Positions 32,958 to 41,911 of a DNA stretch of 64,000 bases are shown one piece after another. The stretch lies in NCBI GenBank assembly GCA_905479495.1, contig CAJQMR010000002.1:1-64000 (forward strand), written 5' to 3'. This DNA comes from an uncultured Anaerolineae bacterium. GTDB taxonomy: Bacteria > Chloroflexota > Anaerolineae > Promineifilales > Promineifilaceae. The notes under the pieces are model-generated. The model did not search any database. It was not told where the DNA came from and worked only from the letters and a program-made list of their open reading frames with translations. The position numbers were made by a program, and so were the translations under genes. The first letter of the stretch is position 1. Every line of letters begins with the position of its first letter.

Positions 32958-34019
32958 TTAATCGATATCGGCTTTGTCTGGCAAGGTTTCCAGAACGGCC
33001 GTAATCTTTTCCTGATTTAAAACGGGAGCCGCCACGAGTGGGTAAGCGCGGGTGCCAAATTTGGTCAGCGCTGTTGCCCCCAATCCGAGTGCCACAATGG
33101 CCATCCAGATAAGGCTTTCCCCAATAACAAAGGGGATTGCCCCCAAGAAGCCGAGGGTAAACGTAATGACAATGGTCCCCAGCGCCGTTGTGGCTGGCTG
33201 GCTAAGGGTTTTGCGGTTCAGGCGTTCGGCTAAAAATTCACCGACGATATTACCTACGGTAAACCAGCCCAGAAAACCAGCGGCAACCATGCCCAACACC
33301 ATCACAATAATGATGGGGAAGCCCAGCAGCCCCAGACCGCAAGCCAGAATAAGCACCGCTGAAACCAGCGCCAGAATGCCGACCACAAAAGGCATCGAGA
33401 AGGTGGTGAGCAGACCCACAGCGCCGCTGGCCACGGGCTTTTTACGCAGTGCCTCTTCAATTCGCATCATGGGTTGCGGCAGGAGCGAAGCAGCGGCAAA
33501 GGCCAACAAACCGAACAGCAAACTGCGGGCCACAGCCGCAGCGGTTCCCCCTGCAAAACGAGCTAAGGGAGACGGCCGTTCCACTTCTACAGTTGTGGGT
33601 GGGGTAAAATCACCAGCTTCTGCCAGCTGGCTGACAAAGTTTGATATACCATCTGGCAGCATAACATCTAGATTGGTGCAGGTGTAGCTGCTGGCACCTT
33701 CACCCTCTGTTGCGCCGTTGAACAAGACGCATTCGCCATTGAGAACGGCCGTATCAGCCAAGGTCAGATTGCCGTTAAACAGCACCAAATCCCCGGTGAT
33801 GGTCCCGGCAATATCGGCTGCACCATTAAAAAGAATGACATCACCATTGACTCGGCCACCCGCTTTTAGTTCAAAATTGTCGTTGAAGAGCACAACATCA
33901 TTGCGAATGACGTCTTCATCATTGACGACGGTTTGCGTTGAAGGTGCTGCTAATACGACACTGGTGGGTACGGCCAACAGTAACAGTAAAGCCAAAGCTA
34001 AAAATAATCGACGTTGCAT
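32958..34019 (-). CDS. Polymer-forming (bactofilin-like) domain plus membrane domain
   Basis: 353 residues. After a signal sequence (1-25), residues 40-110 contain regular repeats of the type VVLFNDNFELKAGGRVNGDV and LVLFNGNLTLAD, the right-handed beta-helix pattern seen in polymer-forming bactofilin-like domains. Four to five membrane helices follow (160-320), rich in Gly/Leu/Val. It is the third gene of an operon with an ECF sigma factor and its zinc-finger anti-sigma, and starts three bases past the latter's stop. It likely acts at the cell envelope, perhaps in the stress response controlled by that sigma factor. Confidence 0.75.
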   Translation of the reverse strand: MQRRLFLALALLLLLAVPTSVVLAAPSTQTVVNDEDVIRNDVVLFNDNFELKAGGRVNGDVILFNGAADIAGTITGDLVLFNGNLTLADTAVLNGECVLFNGATEGEGASSYTCTNLDVMLPDGISNFVSQLAEAGDFTPPTTVEVERPSPLARFAGGTAAAVARSLLFGLLAFAAASLLPQPMMRIEEALRKKPVASGAVGLLTTFSMPFVVGILALVSAVLILACGLGLLGFPIIIVMVLGMVAAGFLGWFTVGNIVGEFLAERLNRKTLSQPATTALGTIVITFTLGFLGAIPFVIGESLIWMAIVALGLGATALTKFGTRAYPLVAAPVLNQEKITAVLETLPDKADID

Positions 34020-34021
34020 GC

Positions 34022-34576
34022 TTAGTTGTTCCCCCGCATAGAAACGGCCGTTGGTTGGCTAACAAGCTGTTGGTAAACACCATTCCAGACAAAAACCATC
34101 CCGGCCAAAACCAACAGCCACCCTAAAATTGCTGGCTGCTGGACGATTAACTCCCCTAATCCTTTAAACAAGGCCCCGGCAATCACGCTGATTAATCGGG
34201 CACCCTGGTCTAAAACTTGCCGCGCTGTTTCTACGAAGGCTGGCTGGCTCACAACCGGCACAATCGTATTGGCAGCCCACACGACCAGTAAAATCGGCAG
34301 GATGCCACTCAGCAGCAGCAGCACATAAATAATGCTAATGGCCCACAATCGGGCGCGCCGATTGGGCAGCATCGCTACCGTTCTTTGTGTAAATCCTGCT
34401 GCCGGGCTAAGCATCGGTGCCTGCCGAAACAGCGTGTCGATGGCCAAAATAGCCTGCCACTCCCGGCGGCAGTCAGGACACGCACGCAGGTGAGATTCCA
34501 GCTCGGTTTGCTGCTCAGTTGCAAGCTCACCATCGAGCGCGTCCATCATCAACAGGTGAAATCTTTCATGTTCCAT
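34022..34576 (-). CDS. Zinc-finger anti-sigma factor (zf-HC2)
   Basis: 184 residues. The N-terminus contains the zinc-binding anti-sigma motif with HLRACPDCR (H-x3-C-x2-C), followed by one membrane helix (LWAISIIYVLLLLSGILPILLV) and a second near the C-terminus. It should hold the adjacent ECF sigma factor inactive until an envelope signal. The ATG at 34576 has GGAG seven bases upstream; an ATG four codons earlier is less likely. It lies 96 nt downstream of the sigma gene and directly upstream of the bactofilin-like gene. Confidence 0.88.
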   Translation of the reverse strand: MEHERFHLLMMDALDGELATEQQTELESHLRACPDCRREWQAILAIDTLFRQAPMLSPAAGFTQRTVAMLPNRRARLWAISIIYVLLLLSGILPILLVVWAANTIVPVVSQPAFVETARQVLDQGARLISVIAGALFKGLGELIVQQPAILGWLLVLAGMVFVWNGVYQQLVSQPTAVSMRGNN

Positions 34577-34672
34577 AATTAACTCCATCTACCTTGTTTC
34601 AAATTTTGAGTATGCAATGCTTTTTGCCTGCACCACCAGCTGAAACAACCCGCTGGCGTCTGATTGTTACTT

Positions 34673-35257
34673 TTAAGAAATGGCTGCACTTTCAGCCTCT
34701 GGATGAAGTCCAGCCGCTATGCCCACCTCGGCCAGCTGCTTGCGGGCCCGGAAAAGGCGGGATTTAATTGCGCTAACGGTGGTATCCATCATTTCTGCAA
34801 TTTCGTCGTAAGATAATTCATACCAGTAACGTAACACAACAGCCTGTCTGTACTCGGGGGCCAACTCAGCCAGCAGTGTCTGTACCAACTCTTCCTGCTC
34901 ACTCTGTACCATTTGCGGCTCCGGCCCTGATGATCTCTCTGACATTAAAGACGGATGTGGCGGCAACGGCTCATCTATGGAAAGCAGAATAGCCCGCCGT
35001 TTCCGGATCAGGTCAATACAATAGTTAGACGTAATCGACAATAACCAGGTGCTAAATTTATGATTCGGGTTATAGCTGTCTAACCGTGTGTAGGCGCGAA
35101 TAAACGCTTCTTGGGCCGCTTCCTCGGCCTCGCCAGAATTTCTCAACATGCGGTATGCCAGGTTATAGACGGGCCGTTGATATGCTTCTATGATTTTGCC
35201 AAAGGCGGTCTTGTCGCCGCGCCGCGCCTGGTCCAACCAGACCTGTTCTTCGTTCAC
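34673..35257 (-). CDS. ECF RNA polymerase sigma factor (RpoE-like)
   Basis: 194 residues. Region 2: YQRPVYNLAYRMLRNSGEAEEAAQEAFIRAY and KFSTWLLSITSNYCIDLIRKRR. Region 4: YWYELSYDEIAEMMDTTVSAIKSRLFRAR. The start is GTG at 35257 because AGGAG precedes it by six A residues; longer reading would begin at 35365 and overlap the promoter of the opposite thrS leader. Its operon partner is the zinc-finger anti-sigma. Confidence 0.92.
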   Translation of the reverse strand: MNEEQVWLDQARRGDKTAFGKIIEAYQRPVYNLAYRMLRNSGEAEEAAQEAFIRAYTRLDSYNPNHKFSTWLLSITSNYCIDLIRKRRAILLSIDEPLPPHPSLMSERSSGPEPQMVQSEQEELVQTLLAELAPEYRQAVVLRYWYELSYDEIAEMMDTTVSAIKSRLFRARKQLAEVGIAAGLHPEAESAAIS

Positions 35258-35358
35258 TTTTTTCTCCTGACGTTTGTCACTACGCAGTATAGCAGGAAAA
35301 GTTTCTTTTGATCGCGGTTGGCCAGTGGCTAATAGACTGTTGCTTTTTATGGTCATGC

Positions 35359-35386
35359 TTGACAATGCTGAACCCTCTTTTATAAT
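35359..35386 (+). promoter_or_regulatory. Sigma-70 promoter of the thrS T-box leader
   Basis: TTGACA (35359-35364) and TATAAT (35381-35386) are consensus boxes separated by 16 bp. The predicted start near 35393 gives a leader of about 418 nt to the thrS ATG. Confidence 0.85.
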
Positions 35387-35392
35387 CGAATG

Positions 35393-35791
35393 TACATCAA
35401 TTCAAAAGGTAATACGTGGATTGGGATGAGTAGTTGCATGATCTGTGCAAGAGAGTGATGGATAGGCAATTTTTCTCAAGAATGATCAGGGAAATTGTTT
35501 GGCTGAGAACCATCATCACAAGAGCGGCAGCGAAAACCCCCCAAGAGTGATTTTCTGAACGGTCGGGCAAACTTTATTGTTTGCCTATTTAGGGGCAGAC
35601 TTTTCGGTCTGCCCCCCATCATTCTCTATTAAGAAAATCCGGTAGGCTCCGTTAACGGCCGTTTTGAGGGTAATCCGTACTCAGTTATCCGTAATCGGTA
35701 ATTCACCGTTTACGGTTTACCGACCACCGATTACCGAATTTGGGTGGAATCGCGACGCCATCGCCCCAAACAGGGTGATGGCGTTTTTTAT
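35393..35791 (+). promoter_or_regulatory. T-box riboswitch (threonine) with terminator, interrupted by repeats
   Basis: The T-box sequence itself is at 35741-35754 (TGGGTGGAATCGCG). The stem I distal element AAGAGAGTGATGG is at 35449-35461. A specifier region GAGAACCA (35505-35512) would present the threonine codon ACC at 35509-35511. The base of stem I pairs GGATGA with TCATC. The terminator is ACGCCATC-GCCC (from 35755) against GGG-GATGGCGT with TTTTTT, ending at 35791. Between a very stable hairpin (GGGGCAGAC/GTCTGCCCC, near 35591-35616) and the T-box lies a 70-nt run of TAATCGGTAA-type repeats. Uncharged tRNA-Thr should favour read-through into thrS. Confidence 0.85.
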
Positions 35792-35810
35792 TTAACTATT
35801 TGGAGGAATC

Positions 35811-37640
35811 ATGTCACAAGAAAACGGCGTACCTTACGCCGAATCAGATTTATACAAGATCAGGCACTCAGCGGCACATGTGCTGGCTGAAGCCGTGCTG
35901 GAATTTTATCCAGATGCCAAGCTGGCCATTGGCCCGCCCATTGAAGATGGTTATTACTACGACTTTGATCTGGGCAAAGACGAAAATGGCAAGCCCAATA
36001 CGTTTTCTCCCGAAGACCTGGAGAAAATCGAAGCCAAGATGAAAGAATTGCTCAAGAAAAATGCCAAATTTGAGCAGTCATCCATGACGATTGATGAAGC
36101 CAAACAATTTTTTGCCGACCAACCGTACAAATTGGAGCTGATCGAAGAGCTGGCGGCAGGCAAAGTGGATGAAAATGGTAATCCTATCAGCGAACCGGTG
36201 AGCGAAGTAGGCATTTATACACAGCGTGACTTTGTGGATTTGTGTCGAGGCCCACACGTTGCCTTCACCAAAAAGATTAAGGCCAATTCCGTGAAGTTGT
36301 TGCGCACGGGGGGCGCCTACTGGCGCGGCGACGAGAATAAACCGCAGCTTCAGCGCATTTATGGCACGGCCTGGCACAATCGGGTTGAGCTGGATGAATA
36401 TTTGAAGCTGCTGGAAGAGGCCAAAGCGCGAGACCATCGACGGTTGGGCAAGCAGTTGGGATTATTCCACATTTCACAGTTGGTAGGGTCTGGCCTGCCG
36501 TTGTGGCTGCCCAAAGGAGCTGTGCTGCGGGAGACGTTAGAGAACTTTTTACGCCAGGCACAGCTGGAGCGAGGTTATCTGCCGGTAATTACACCGCATA
36601 TTGGCAAGCTGGACCTGTACATTAAGAGCGGCCATTATCCCTATTATAAAGACAGCCAGTATACGCCCATCGACGTAGATGATGAAAAGTTCATGCTAAA
36701 ACCGATGAACTGCCCACACCACATCGAAATTTACAAGAGCGAACCGCGCAGCTACCGCGATTTGCCCTTGCGTTTGGCTGAGTTTGGTACGGTGTACCGG
36801 TATGAGCAAAGCGGTGAGCTGAATGGCTTAACCCGGGTACGCGGTTTTACGGTGGATGATTCGCACCTGTTTGTAACGCCCGATCAGTTGGAAGAAGAGT
36901 TCATTGGCGTAGTGGATTTGATCCAATATGTGTTTAATACGATGGGCTTCGATGATTTCCGCGCCCGGCTAGGAACAAACGATCCAAACAGCGATAAATA
37001 TGCCGGTGCACCGGAAATGTGGCAGCGGGGTATTGCAGCTATTAAACAGGCGGCGGACAAGGCTGGGATGCGCTACACAGTTGAAGAAGGCGAGGCTGCC
37101 TTTTATGGACCAAAGCTTGACTTTATCTTCCGCGATGTGCTAAAGCGAGAGTGGCAGTTGGGTACCGTGCAGGTGGACTTTTTGCTGCCAGAGCGGTTTG
37201 AGCTGGAATACATGGGAGAAGACGGCCAGAAGCATCGCCCGGTGATGATTCATCGCGCGCCTTTTGGCAGCATGGAACGGTTTGTGGGCATTTTGATCGA
37301 GCATTTTAACGGAGCATTTCCGCTGTGGCTGGCTCCCGTACAGGCGGTGATGGTGCCGATTACGGATCGGCATGTGCCGTATGCCAACAAAGTGGCGGCT
37401 GAATTGCGGGCTGCTGGGATGCGGGTGGAGGTAGATGCGAGCAACGGCCGTATGAATGCCAAAATCCGTAATGCCCAACTGCAAAAAGTGCCTTACATGT
37501 TGGTGGTGGGTGACAAAGAAGAAGAGGCCAATGCCGTGGCCGTGCGGACGCGTGACAACGAAGATCGTGGTGCTATTTCTGTGGCTGACTTCAAAACAAA
37601 TGCAACTACCCGGATTACTACCAAAGCGATGGAGTTATGA
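35811..37640 (+). CDS. thrS: Threonyl-tRNA synthetase without TGS domain, copy 1 (T-box regulated)
   Basis: 609 residues. The protein begins directly at the editing domain, HSAAHVLAEAV, with the second editing motif DLCRGPH near residue 145; the usual N-terminal TGS domain is absent. The class II core follows: MNCPHH with zinc Cys near 299, motif 2 YRYEQSGELNGLTRVRG, zinc His in DDSHLF and HRAPFGS. The anticodon-binding domain fills 500-609. It charges tRNA-Thr. GGAGGA precedes the ATG. A T-box leader controls it. A second thrS follows 145 bp downstream. Confidence 0.94.
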   Translation: MSQENGVPYAESDLYKIRHSAAHVLAEAVLEFYPDAKLAIGPPIEDGYYYDFDLGKDENGKPNTFSPEDLEKIEAKMKELLKKNAKFEQSSMTIDEAKQFFADQPYKLELIEELAAGKVDENGNPISEPVSEVGIYTQRDFVDLCRGPHVAFTKKIKANSVKLLRTGGAYWRGDENKPQLQRIYGTAWHNRVELDEYLKLLEEAKARDHRRLGKQLGLFHISQLVGSGLPLWLPKGAVLRETLENFLRQAQLERGYLPVITPHIGKLDLYIKSGHYPYYKDSQYTPIDVDDEKFMLKPMNCPHHIEIYKSEPRSYRDLPLRLAEFGTVYRYEQSGELNGLTRVRGFTVDDSHLFVTPDQLEEEFIGVVDLIQYVFNTMGFDDFRARLGTNDPNSDKYAGAPEMWQRGIAAIKQAADKAGMRYTVEEGEAAFYGPKLDFIFRDVLKREWQLGTVQVDFLLPERFELEYMGEDGQKHRPVMIHRAPFGSMERFVGILIEHFNGAFPLWLAPVQAVMVPITDRHVPYANKVAAELRAAGMRVEVDASNGRMNAKIRNAQLQKVPYMLVVGDKEEEANAVAVRTRDNEDRGAISVADFKTNATTRITTKAMEL

Positions 37641-37688
37641 GCGGCCGTTTCCAGTAATCAGTATTTGGTAAACGGTAATCAGTTAAGA

Positions 37689-37714
37689 GGCCGCTCGTGA
37701 GAGCGGTCTTTTTT
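37689..37714 (+). terminator. Terminator after first thrS
   Basis: GGCCGCTC-GTGA-GAGCGGTC (from 37689), the stem closed by a G-T pair, followed by TTTTTT. TAATC-type repeat words (37653-37686) precede it. Confidence 0.75.
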
Positions 37715-37715
37715 A

Positions 37716-37770
37716 TTGTAGCCGCGCTTTCTTAGCGCCAGAGAGCGAGGATTGGAATCCTCGGCTACAA
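37716..37770. repeat. REP-like nested palindrome upstream of second thrS
   Basis: TTGTAGCCG (37716-37724) and CGGCTACAA (37762-37770) form a perfect outer stem. Inside, CGAGGATT (37746-37753) and AATCCTCG (37756-37763) form a tight inner hairpin that overlaps the outer partner, so the two pairings compete. The form suggests a dispersed REP-type element. Confidence 0.65.
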
Positions 37771-37784
37771 AGCAGGAGAATCTC

Positions 37785-39572
37785 ATGTCTGAACAGTATG
37801 AACAGTCCGATTTGTACAAGCTGCGGCATACGGCCGCACACGTTTTGGCTCAGGCGGTGCTGGAACTGTATCCTCAAGCCAAGCTGGGCATCGGGCCGCC
37901 GGTTGCCGATGGCTTTTATTATGATTTCGATTTGGGAGTGGATGAAAACGGCCGTTCCCAAACGTTCCATCCCGACGACTTGCCCAAGCTAGAAAAGCGA
38001 ATGCGGCAAATCATTGCTGGGAATCATCCCCTGGTTTATGAAGAAGTGCCGCCAGATGAAGTGCGCCGCCGCTTGGCTGACCAGCCCTACAAACTGGAAC
38101 TAATTGATGAACTGGCCGAAAAAGGCGAGAAAATCAGCCTGTATAAGCACGACAGTTTCGTTGATTTGTGCCGGGGACCGCATGTGGCCCATACGGGCAA
38201 AATCCCTGCCGTTGGGCTGAAGCTGATGAGTATTGCCGGGGCTTACTGGCGGGGCGATGAAAAACGGCCGCAGCTGCAACGCATCTACGGCACGGCCTGG
38301 CCCAATAAAAAAGAACTCAAAGCCCATTTAGCCATGCTAGAAGAAGCTAAAAAGCGGGATCATCGCCTGCTGGGGCGTGAGCTGGAAATCTTCATTTTGG
38401 ATGAGGATGTTGGCCCAGGGCTGCCGCTGTGGCTGCCCAATGGCAATATTTTGCGCGAGGAGATGGAGAAATTAGCTAATGAGATGGAAGATAAGGCTAA
38501 CTACCTGCGTGTCTCCACGCCCCACATCGCCAAAGATTCGCTCTATTTTCAAAGTGGGCACCTGCCCTACTATGAAGATGAAATGTACCCGGTGATGGAG
38601 CGTGATGGAAGCCGGTATTATCTCAAACCAATGAACTGCCCTTTCCATCACAAAATTTTTGCCAGCAAACCACGCAGCTACCGCGACCTGCCTTTGCGCC
38701 TGAGCGAATACGGTATGGTTTACCGTTATGAGCAGAGCGGCACGTTGATGGGCTTGCTGCGGGTGCGGGCGCTTCAGCAAAATGATGCCCACATCTACTG
38801 TGCAGAAAGCCAGATCGAAGCGGAATTTATGGGCGTTGTTGATTTGTACCGTAGCTATTTCAAGCTATTTGGCATTGAAAAATATGTCATGCGCCTGAGC
38901 AAACATAGCCCAGAAAAGCTGGGCGTAAAGTACGTAGACAACGGCCCCATGTGGCTGAAGGCGGAGCGCATCATTAAGGAGGTGATGCTGAAGCATGATG
39001 TGCCTTTTGTGGAAGCAGAGGATGAAGCTGCCTTTTACGGCCCTAAAATAGACGTCCAGATTTGGAGCGCCATTGGGCGGGAATTCTCGTTAGCCACGAA
39101 TCAATTGGACTTCGGTGTGCCACCGCGCTTCAATTTGACGTTTACGAACCAGCAGGGTGAATTAGAGACGCCGTGGTGCATTCATCGTGCGCCCCTGGGT
39201 GCCCACGAGCGGTTCATTGGTTTCTTGATTGAGCATTATGCGGGCAACTTCCCGGTTTGGCTGGCCCCGGAGCAGGTGCGCATTATTCCCATTACGGACG
39301 GGCAAAATGAATATGCTGGCCAGATTGCTGCTAGACTAAAAGCCAACGGGGTGCGCGCCCAAGCGATGCTGGATAGCGACCGGATGCAGGCCAAAATCCG
39401 GCAGGCGCAGGAGATGAAAGTACCTTACATGCTCATCGTAGGCGAGCGTGAGGCTGAGGCCGGCACAGTCTCGCTGCGTAAGCGGGATGGCTCTCGCCAA
39501 ACTGGACTGTCTCTGGCGGCGTTCGAAGTGTTGGTTCAAGGGAAAATTGCCTCTAGAGCCGCCGATTTGTAG
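37785..39572 (+). CDS. thrS: Threonyl-tRNA synthetase without TGS domain, copy 2
   Basis: 595 residues. Same plan as the upstream copy: HTAAHVLAQAV and DLCRGPH editing motifs, MNCPFHH, motif 2 YRYEQSGTLMGLLRVRA, NDAHIY and HRAPLGAHERF, all expected zinc and catalytic residues in place. It lacks TGS. Divergence from copy 1 is large (different editing insert and different anticodon region), so this is an old paralogue or acquired gene. AGGAGA precedes the ATG at 37785. It has no T-box of its own and lies past the terminator of copy 1. Confidence 0.92.
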   Translation: MSEQYEQSDLYKLRHTAAHVLAQAVLELYPQAKLGIGPPVADGFYYDFDLGVDENGRSQTFHPDDLPKLEKRMRQIIAGNHPLVYEEVPPDEVRRRLADQPYKLELIDELAEKGEKISLYKHDSFVDLCRGPHVAHTGKIPAVGLKLMSIAGAYWRGDEKRPQLQRIYGTAWPNKKELKAHLAMLEEAKKRDHRLLGRELEIFILDEDVGPGLPLWLPNGNILREEMEKLANEMEDKANYLRVSTPHIAKDSLYFQSGHLPYYEDEMYPVMERDGSRYYLKPMNCPFHHKIFASKPRSYRDLPLRLSEYGMVYRYEQSGTLMGLLRVRALQQNDAHIYCAESQIEAEFMGVVDLYRSYFKLFGIEKYVMRLSKHSPEKLGVKYVDNGPMWLKAERIIKEVMLKHDVPFVEAEDEAAFYGPKIDVQIWSAIGREFSLATNQLDFGVPPRFNLTFTNQQGELETPWCIHRAPLGAHERFIGFLIEHYAGNFPVWLAPEQVRIIPITDGQNEYAGQIAARLKANGVRAQAMLDSDRMQAKIRQAQEMKVPYMLIVGEREAEAGTVSLRKRDGSRQTGLSLAAFEVLVQGKIASRAADL

Positions 39573-39605
39573 CAGGTGAGTCTGATCAGTTGTCAGATTT
39601 AAGCG

Positions 39606-41141
39606 CTATTCAGTTTTTGGGTGTGTTTGGGTGAGGGGCAGTCTGAAGGTAAAGGTACTGCCCACATTTTCTTCACTCTGGACGTTGATTTCGCCATCGT
39701 GTGCTTCGATCATGCTCTTGACGATGGCCAGTCCTAGACCAGTGCCAATGGCCAGATGGCGGTGTCCCTTCACCCGACTATAGCGGTCAAAGATGTAGGG
39801 CAACTCGTCGGCAGGGATACCGTAACCGTTGTCTTCTACCTGGAAGATGGCAAAACGGCCGCTCATTTCCGTCCGTACCGATACGAGCCCACTTTCTGGC
39901 GTGTACTTCAAGGCGTTGGAGATGAGGTTCAAAATCACCCGGCGAATCTTGCTCATATCGGCTGTTACCATGATGGGGGAAGGGATTTGATCGTAGTTCA
40001 GGGTAATGCTTTTTTCGAGTGCCTGGGTTTCGAGGGATTCGGCCGTGTTTTTCACCAGCAGTGCCAGATCAAAGTTAGATGATTCTAGCAAGATAGGCAC
40101 GCCAGATTGCAGCTTCTCCAATTCCAAAATATTGTTCACAATTTCCAGCAGCGTATCCTGGCTGTTCAAGATCACCTTGGCAATCTTTACTTGCTGCTCG
40201 CGGGTTAATTCCCGATCTTTCATGATGCTGCCATAGCCGCGAATGCTGGTAAGCGGGGTACGCATGTCGTGGGTGAGTACCGCCAGGAAGGAATCTTTCT
40301 CTTTGTGCAGCTCTTCCAGCTTGTGGTTGGCATTGGCCAGGGCCTGGGTACGCAGCGTGACCATGTCTTCTAGCTTTTCCATTTGCTGTTTAGCGTTATT
40401 CACTGTTACCCGGAAGGAATACGCTGACAGGATAATGGGCAGCACAAAAATGGCCAGACCCAGCAGGCCAAATTGAGAGACGGCCAACGTAATCATGCCA
40501 CCGCCAATACTCATAACCAAAACGTTCATGGGGATGGCCCAGCGATTTTCACGCCAAACTTCTTTGGGGCGTACGCCGTTAGCCAGGTAGATGATGATGG
40601 ACAGTAGCCAGAAGTTGACCTGATCTCCAATGATTGCGCCAATAACCCAGGGAATCCCTTCAATCACAAAACTATCGGTCCCTAATCTGTTGCGCAGCCA
40701 AACGAAAACAAGGCCAGCCAGAAAAATAGAGATACCATGAATACCGCTATTAACCCCGAGACGTTCTAATTCATGGCTCCAATCTCGGTTGTTCGAACGC
40801 AGGCTAAGCAGCCAGAGACCCAGTTCGGCGATAGCTGCCGCCATGCCTGCGGCTACGGGACCATATAAACCAACCACGGCAAAGCTAATAGCACCGCTTA
40901 CAGAGACGCTCACATTGCCACCTACCAGGTAGGTCATGGTGCTTTGGGTGGCAATGGCAAAGAAAAGCAGCAGAAGCAGAATTGAAGGGTTTTCGTATGC
41001 GGGGAAAGAAATCAGGCCAAAAATAACAATGAGGAGTCCGGCGAATGATAAGACAGCCGAATAGAATTGGCGCGAGTTACGCAGGCGCGCGTTCCAATCC
41101 AGTACATCTTTTTCGTCTCTTTCATCAATTGCAGCGCTCAT
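39606..41141 (-). CDS. Membrane sensor histidine kinase
   Basis: 511 residues. Seven or so hydrophobic helices span 25-240, with a MASE/7TM-like sensor (YLVGGNVSVSVSGAISFAVVGLYG). A short coiled coil (KQQMEKLEDMVTLRTQALANAN) leads to the phosphoacceptor domain with His in LTHDMRTPLTSIRGYG, then a HATPase domain with NLISNALKYTPESG, DNGYGIP and GTGLGLAIVKSM. It phosphorylates a response regulator that is not adjacent. It probably senses a membrane or small-molecule signal. Confidence 0.92.
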   Translation of the reverse strand: MSAAIDERDEKDVLDWNARLRNSRQFYSAVLSFAGLLIVIFGLISFPAYENPSILLLLLFFAIATQSTMTYLVGGNVSVSVSGAISFAVVGLYGPVAAGMAAAIAELGLWLLSLRSNNRDWSHELERLGVNSGIHGISIFLAGLVFVWLRNRLGTDSFVIEGIPWVIGAIIGDQVNFWLLSIIIYLANGVRPKEVWRENRWAIPMNVLVMSIGGGMITLAVSQFGLLGLAIFVLPIILSAYSFRVTVNNAKQQMEKLEDMVTLRTQALANANHKLEELHKEKDSFLAVLTHDMRTPLTSIRGYGSIMKDRELTREQQVKIAKVILNSQDTLLEIVNNILELEKLQSGVPILLESSNFDLALLVKNTAESLETQALEKSITLNYDQIPSPIMVTADMSKIRRVILNLISNALKYTPESGLVSVRTEMSGRFAIFQVEDNGYGIPADELPYIFDRYSRVKGHRHLAIGTGLGLAIVKSMIEAHDGEINVQSEENVGSTFTFRLPLTQTHPKTE

Positions 41142-41380
41142 TTGGTAAATACTTTAATTCATTCTCAGTTTGATGGACATAGGAGATCATGGGGAGAGTA
41201 CAGGCAATTACATAAACATGCCGTGAAGATTTGGACAGGGGATTTTGCTACTGTTTGCTGGTTTTATAGCTTTTATACGTACAATATATGCCCTGGTCCA
41301 ATGGACAGGTGTCACAATTGTTGGTACAACTATAATTACTTAAACAGTTGGTTATATTTCATTAAGAAGGAGCAAAATCA

Positions 41381-41851
41381 ATGAAAAATCTGACGACTAT
41401 GATTAACGATCTATTCCCGGCGGAAGAAGCAAACGCTCACTGCGATGGTCCTTGCGGTGTTTACGATCCAGCAGATGCACGTATTAAAGCGGAAGCAGTG
41501 CTTTCGATGACAAAGAAAATTCTGGCGTTGTCCCCGCCAAGTGATGGCGATGCTACTGCTTGGGCTGCCTACTTAAACACGATGTCACGCTATATTGCGA
41601 TTAAGGAAGAGCAGGCACAAAAGGCAAAACACGAACTGCTGGTTTTGTGGACAGATTTCTTCAAGCCCGTTCATCTGGAAAAATATCCTGATCTGCATGA
41701 TACGTTCTGGCAGGCTGCTAAGCTTTGCTCTGCCTGCAAAGTAGAGGTGAATCTGGAACATGCAGAAGAGTTGATGGCCGCAGTTGAGAAGATCCACAAG
41801 ATTTTCTGGGCTACCAAAGGCCGTGATGTCGCTTATTACACGGCCAGCTAA
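41381..41851 (+). CDS. sodN: Nickel superoxide dismutase precursor
   Basis: 156 residues. A short leader of 19 residues precedes the nickel hook HCDGPCGVYDP, with His20 as the future N-terminus and Cys21 and Cys25 as nickel ligands after cleavage. The rest is helical (ARIKAEAVLSMTKKI, FFKPVHLEKYPDLH), as in Ni-SOD. It removes superoxide in the cytoplasm. Position 4 of the hook is Gly rather than the usual Leu. Two genes later is the matching maturation protease. A stem-loop between the two genes should limit the protease level. Confidence 0.93.
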   Translation: MKNLTTMINDLFPAEEANAHCDGPCGVYDPADARIKAEAVLSMTKKILALSPPSDGDATAWAAYLNTMSRYIAIKEEQAQKAKHELLVLWTDFFKPVHLEKYPDLHDTFWQAAKLCSACKVEVNLEHAEELMAAVEKIHKIFWATKGRDVAYYTAS

Positions 41852-41871
41852 CGCGCTTTTGTTTTGACACT

Positions 41872-41904
41872 AAAACGCCGACCAGATTCTGGTCGGCGTT
41901 TTTC
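41872..41904 (+). terminator. Attenuating terminator between sodN and sodX
   Basis: AAAACGCCGACCAG (41872-41885) and CTGGTCGGCGTTTT (41889-41902) form a 14-bp stem with a very short loop, with the T run reaching TTTTT. sodX starts only 8 bp later, so sodX depends on read-through or a promoter hidden in the hairpin. Confidence 0.85.
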
Positions 41905-41911
41905 GTATTAC

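Noticed and set aside
35811..39572. Assembly duplication of thrS
   Set aside because: The two genes differ strongly in sequence and in leader regions.
41331..41336. sodN promoter with TATAAT
   Set aside because: No -35 box at suitable distance; kept out of the feature list.
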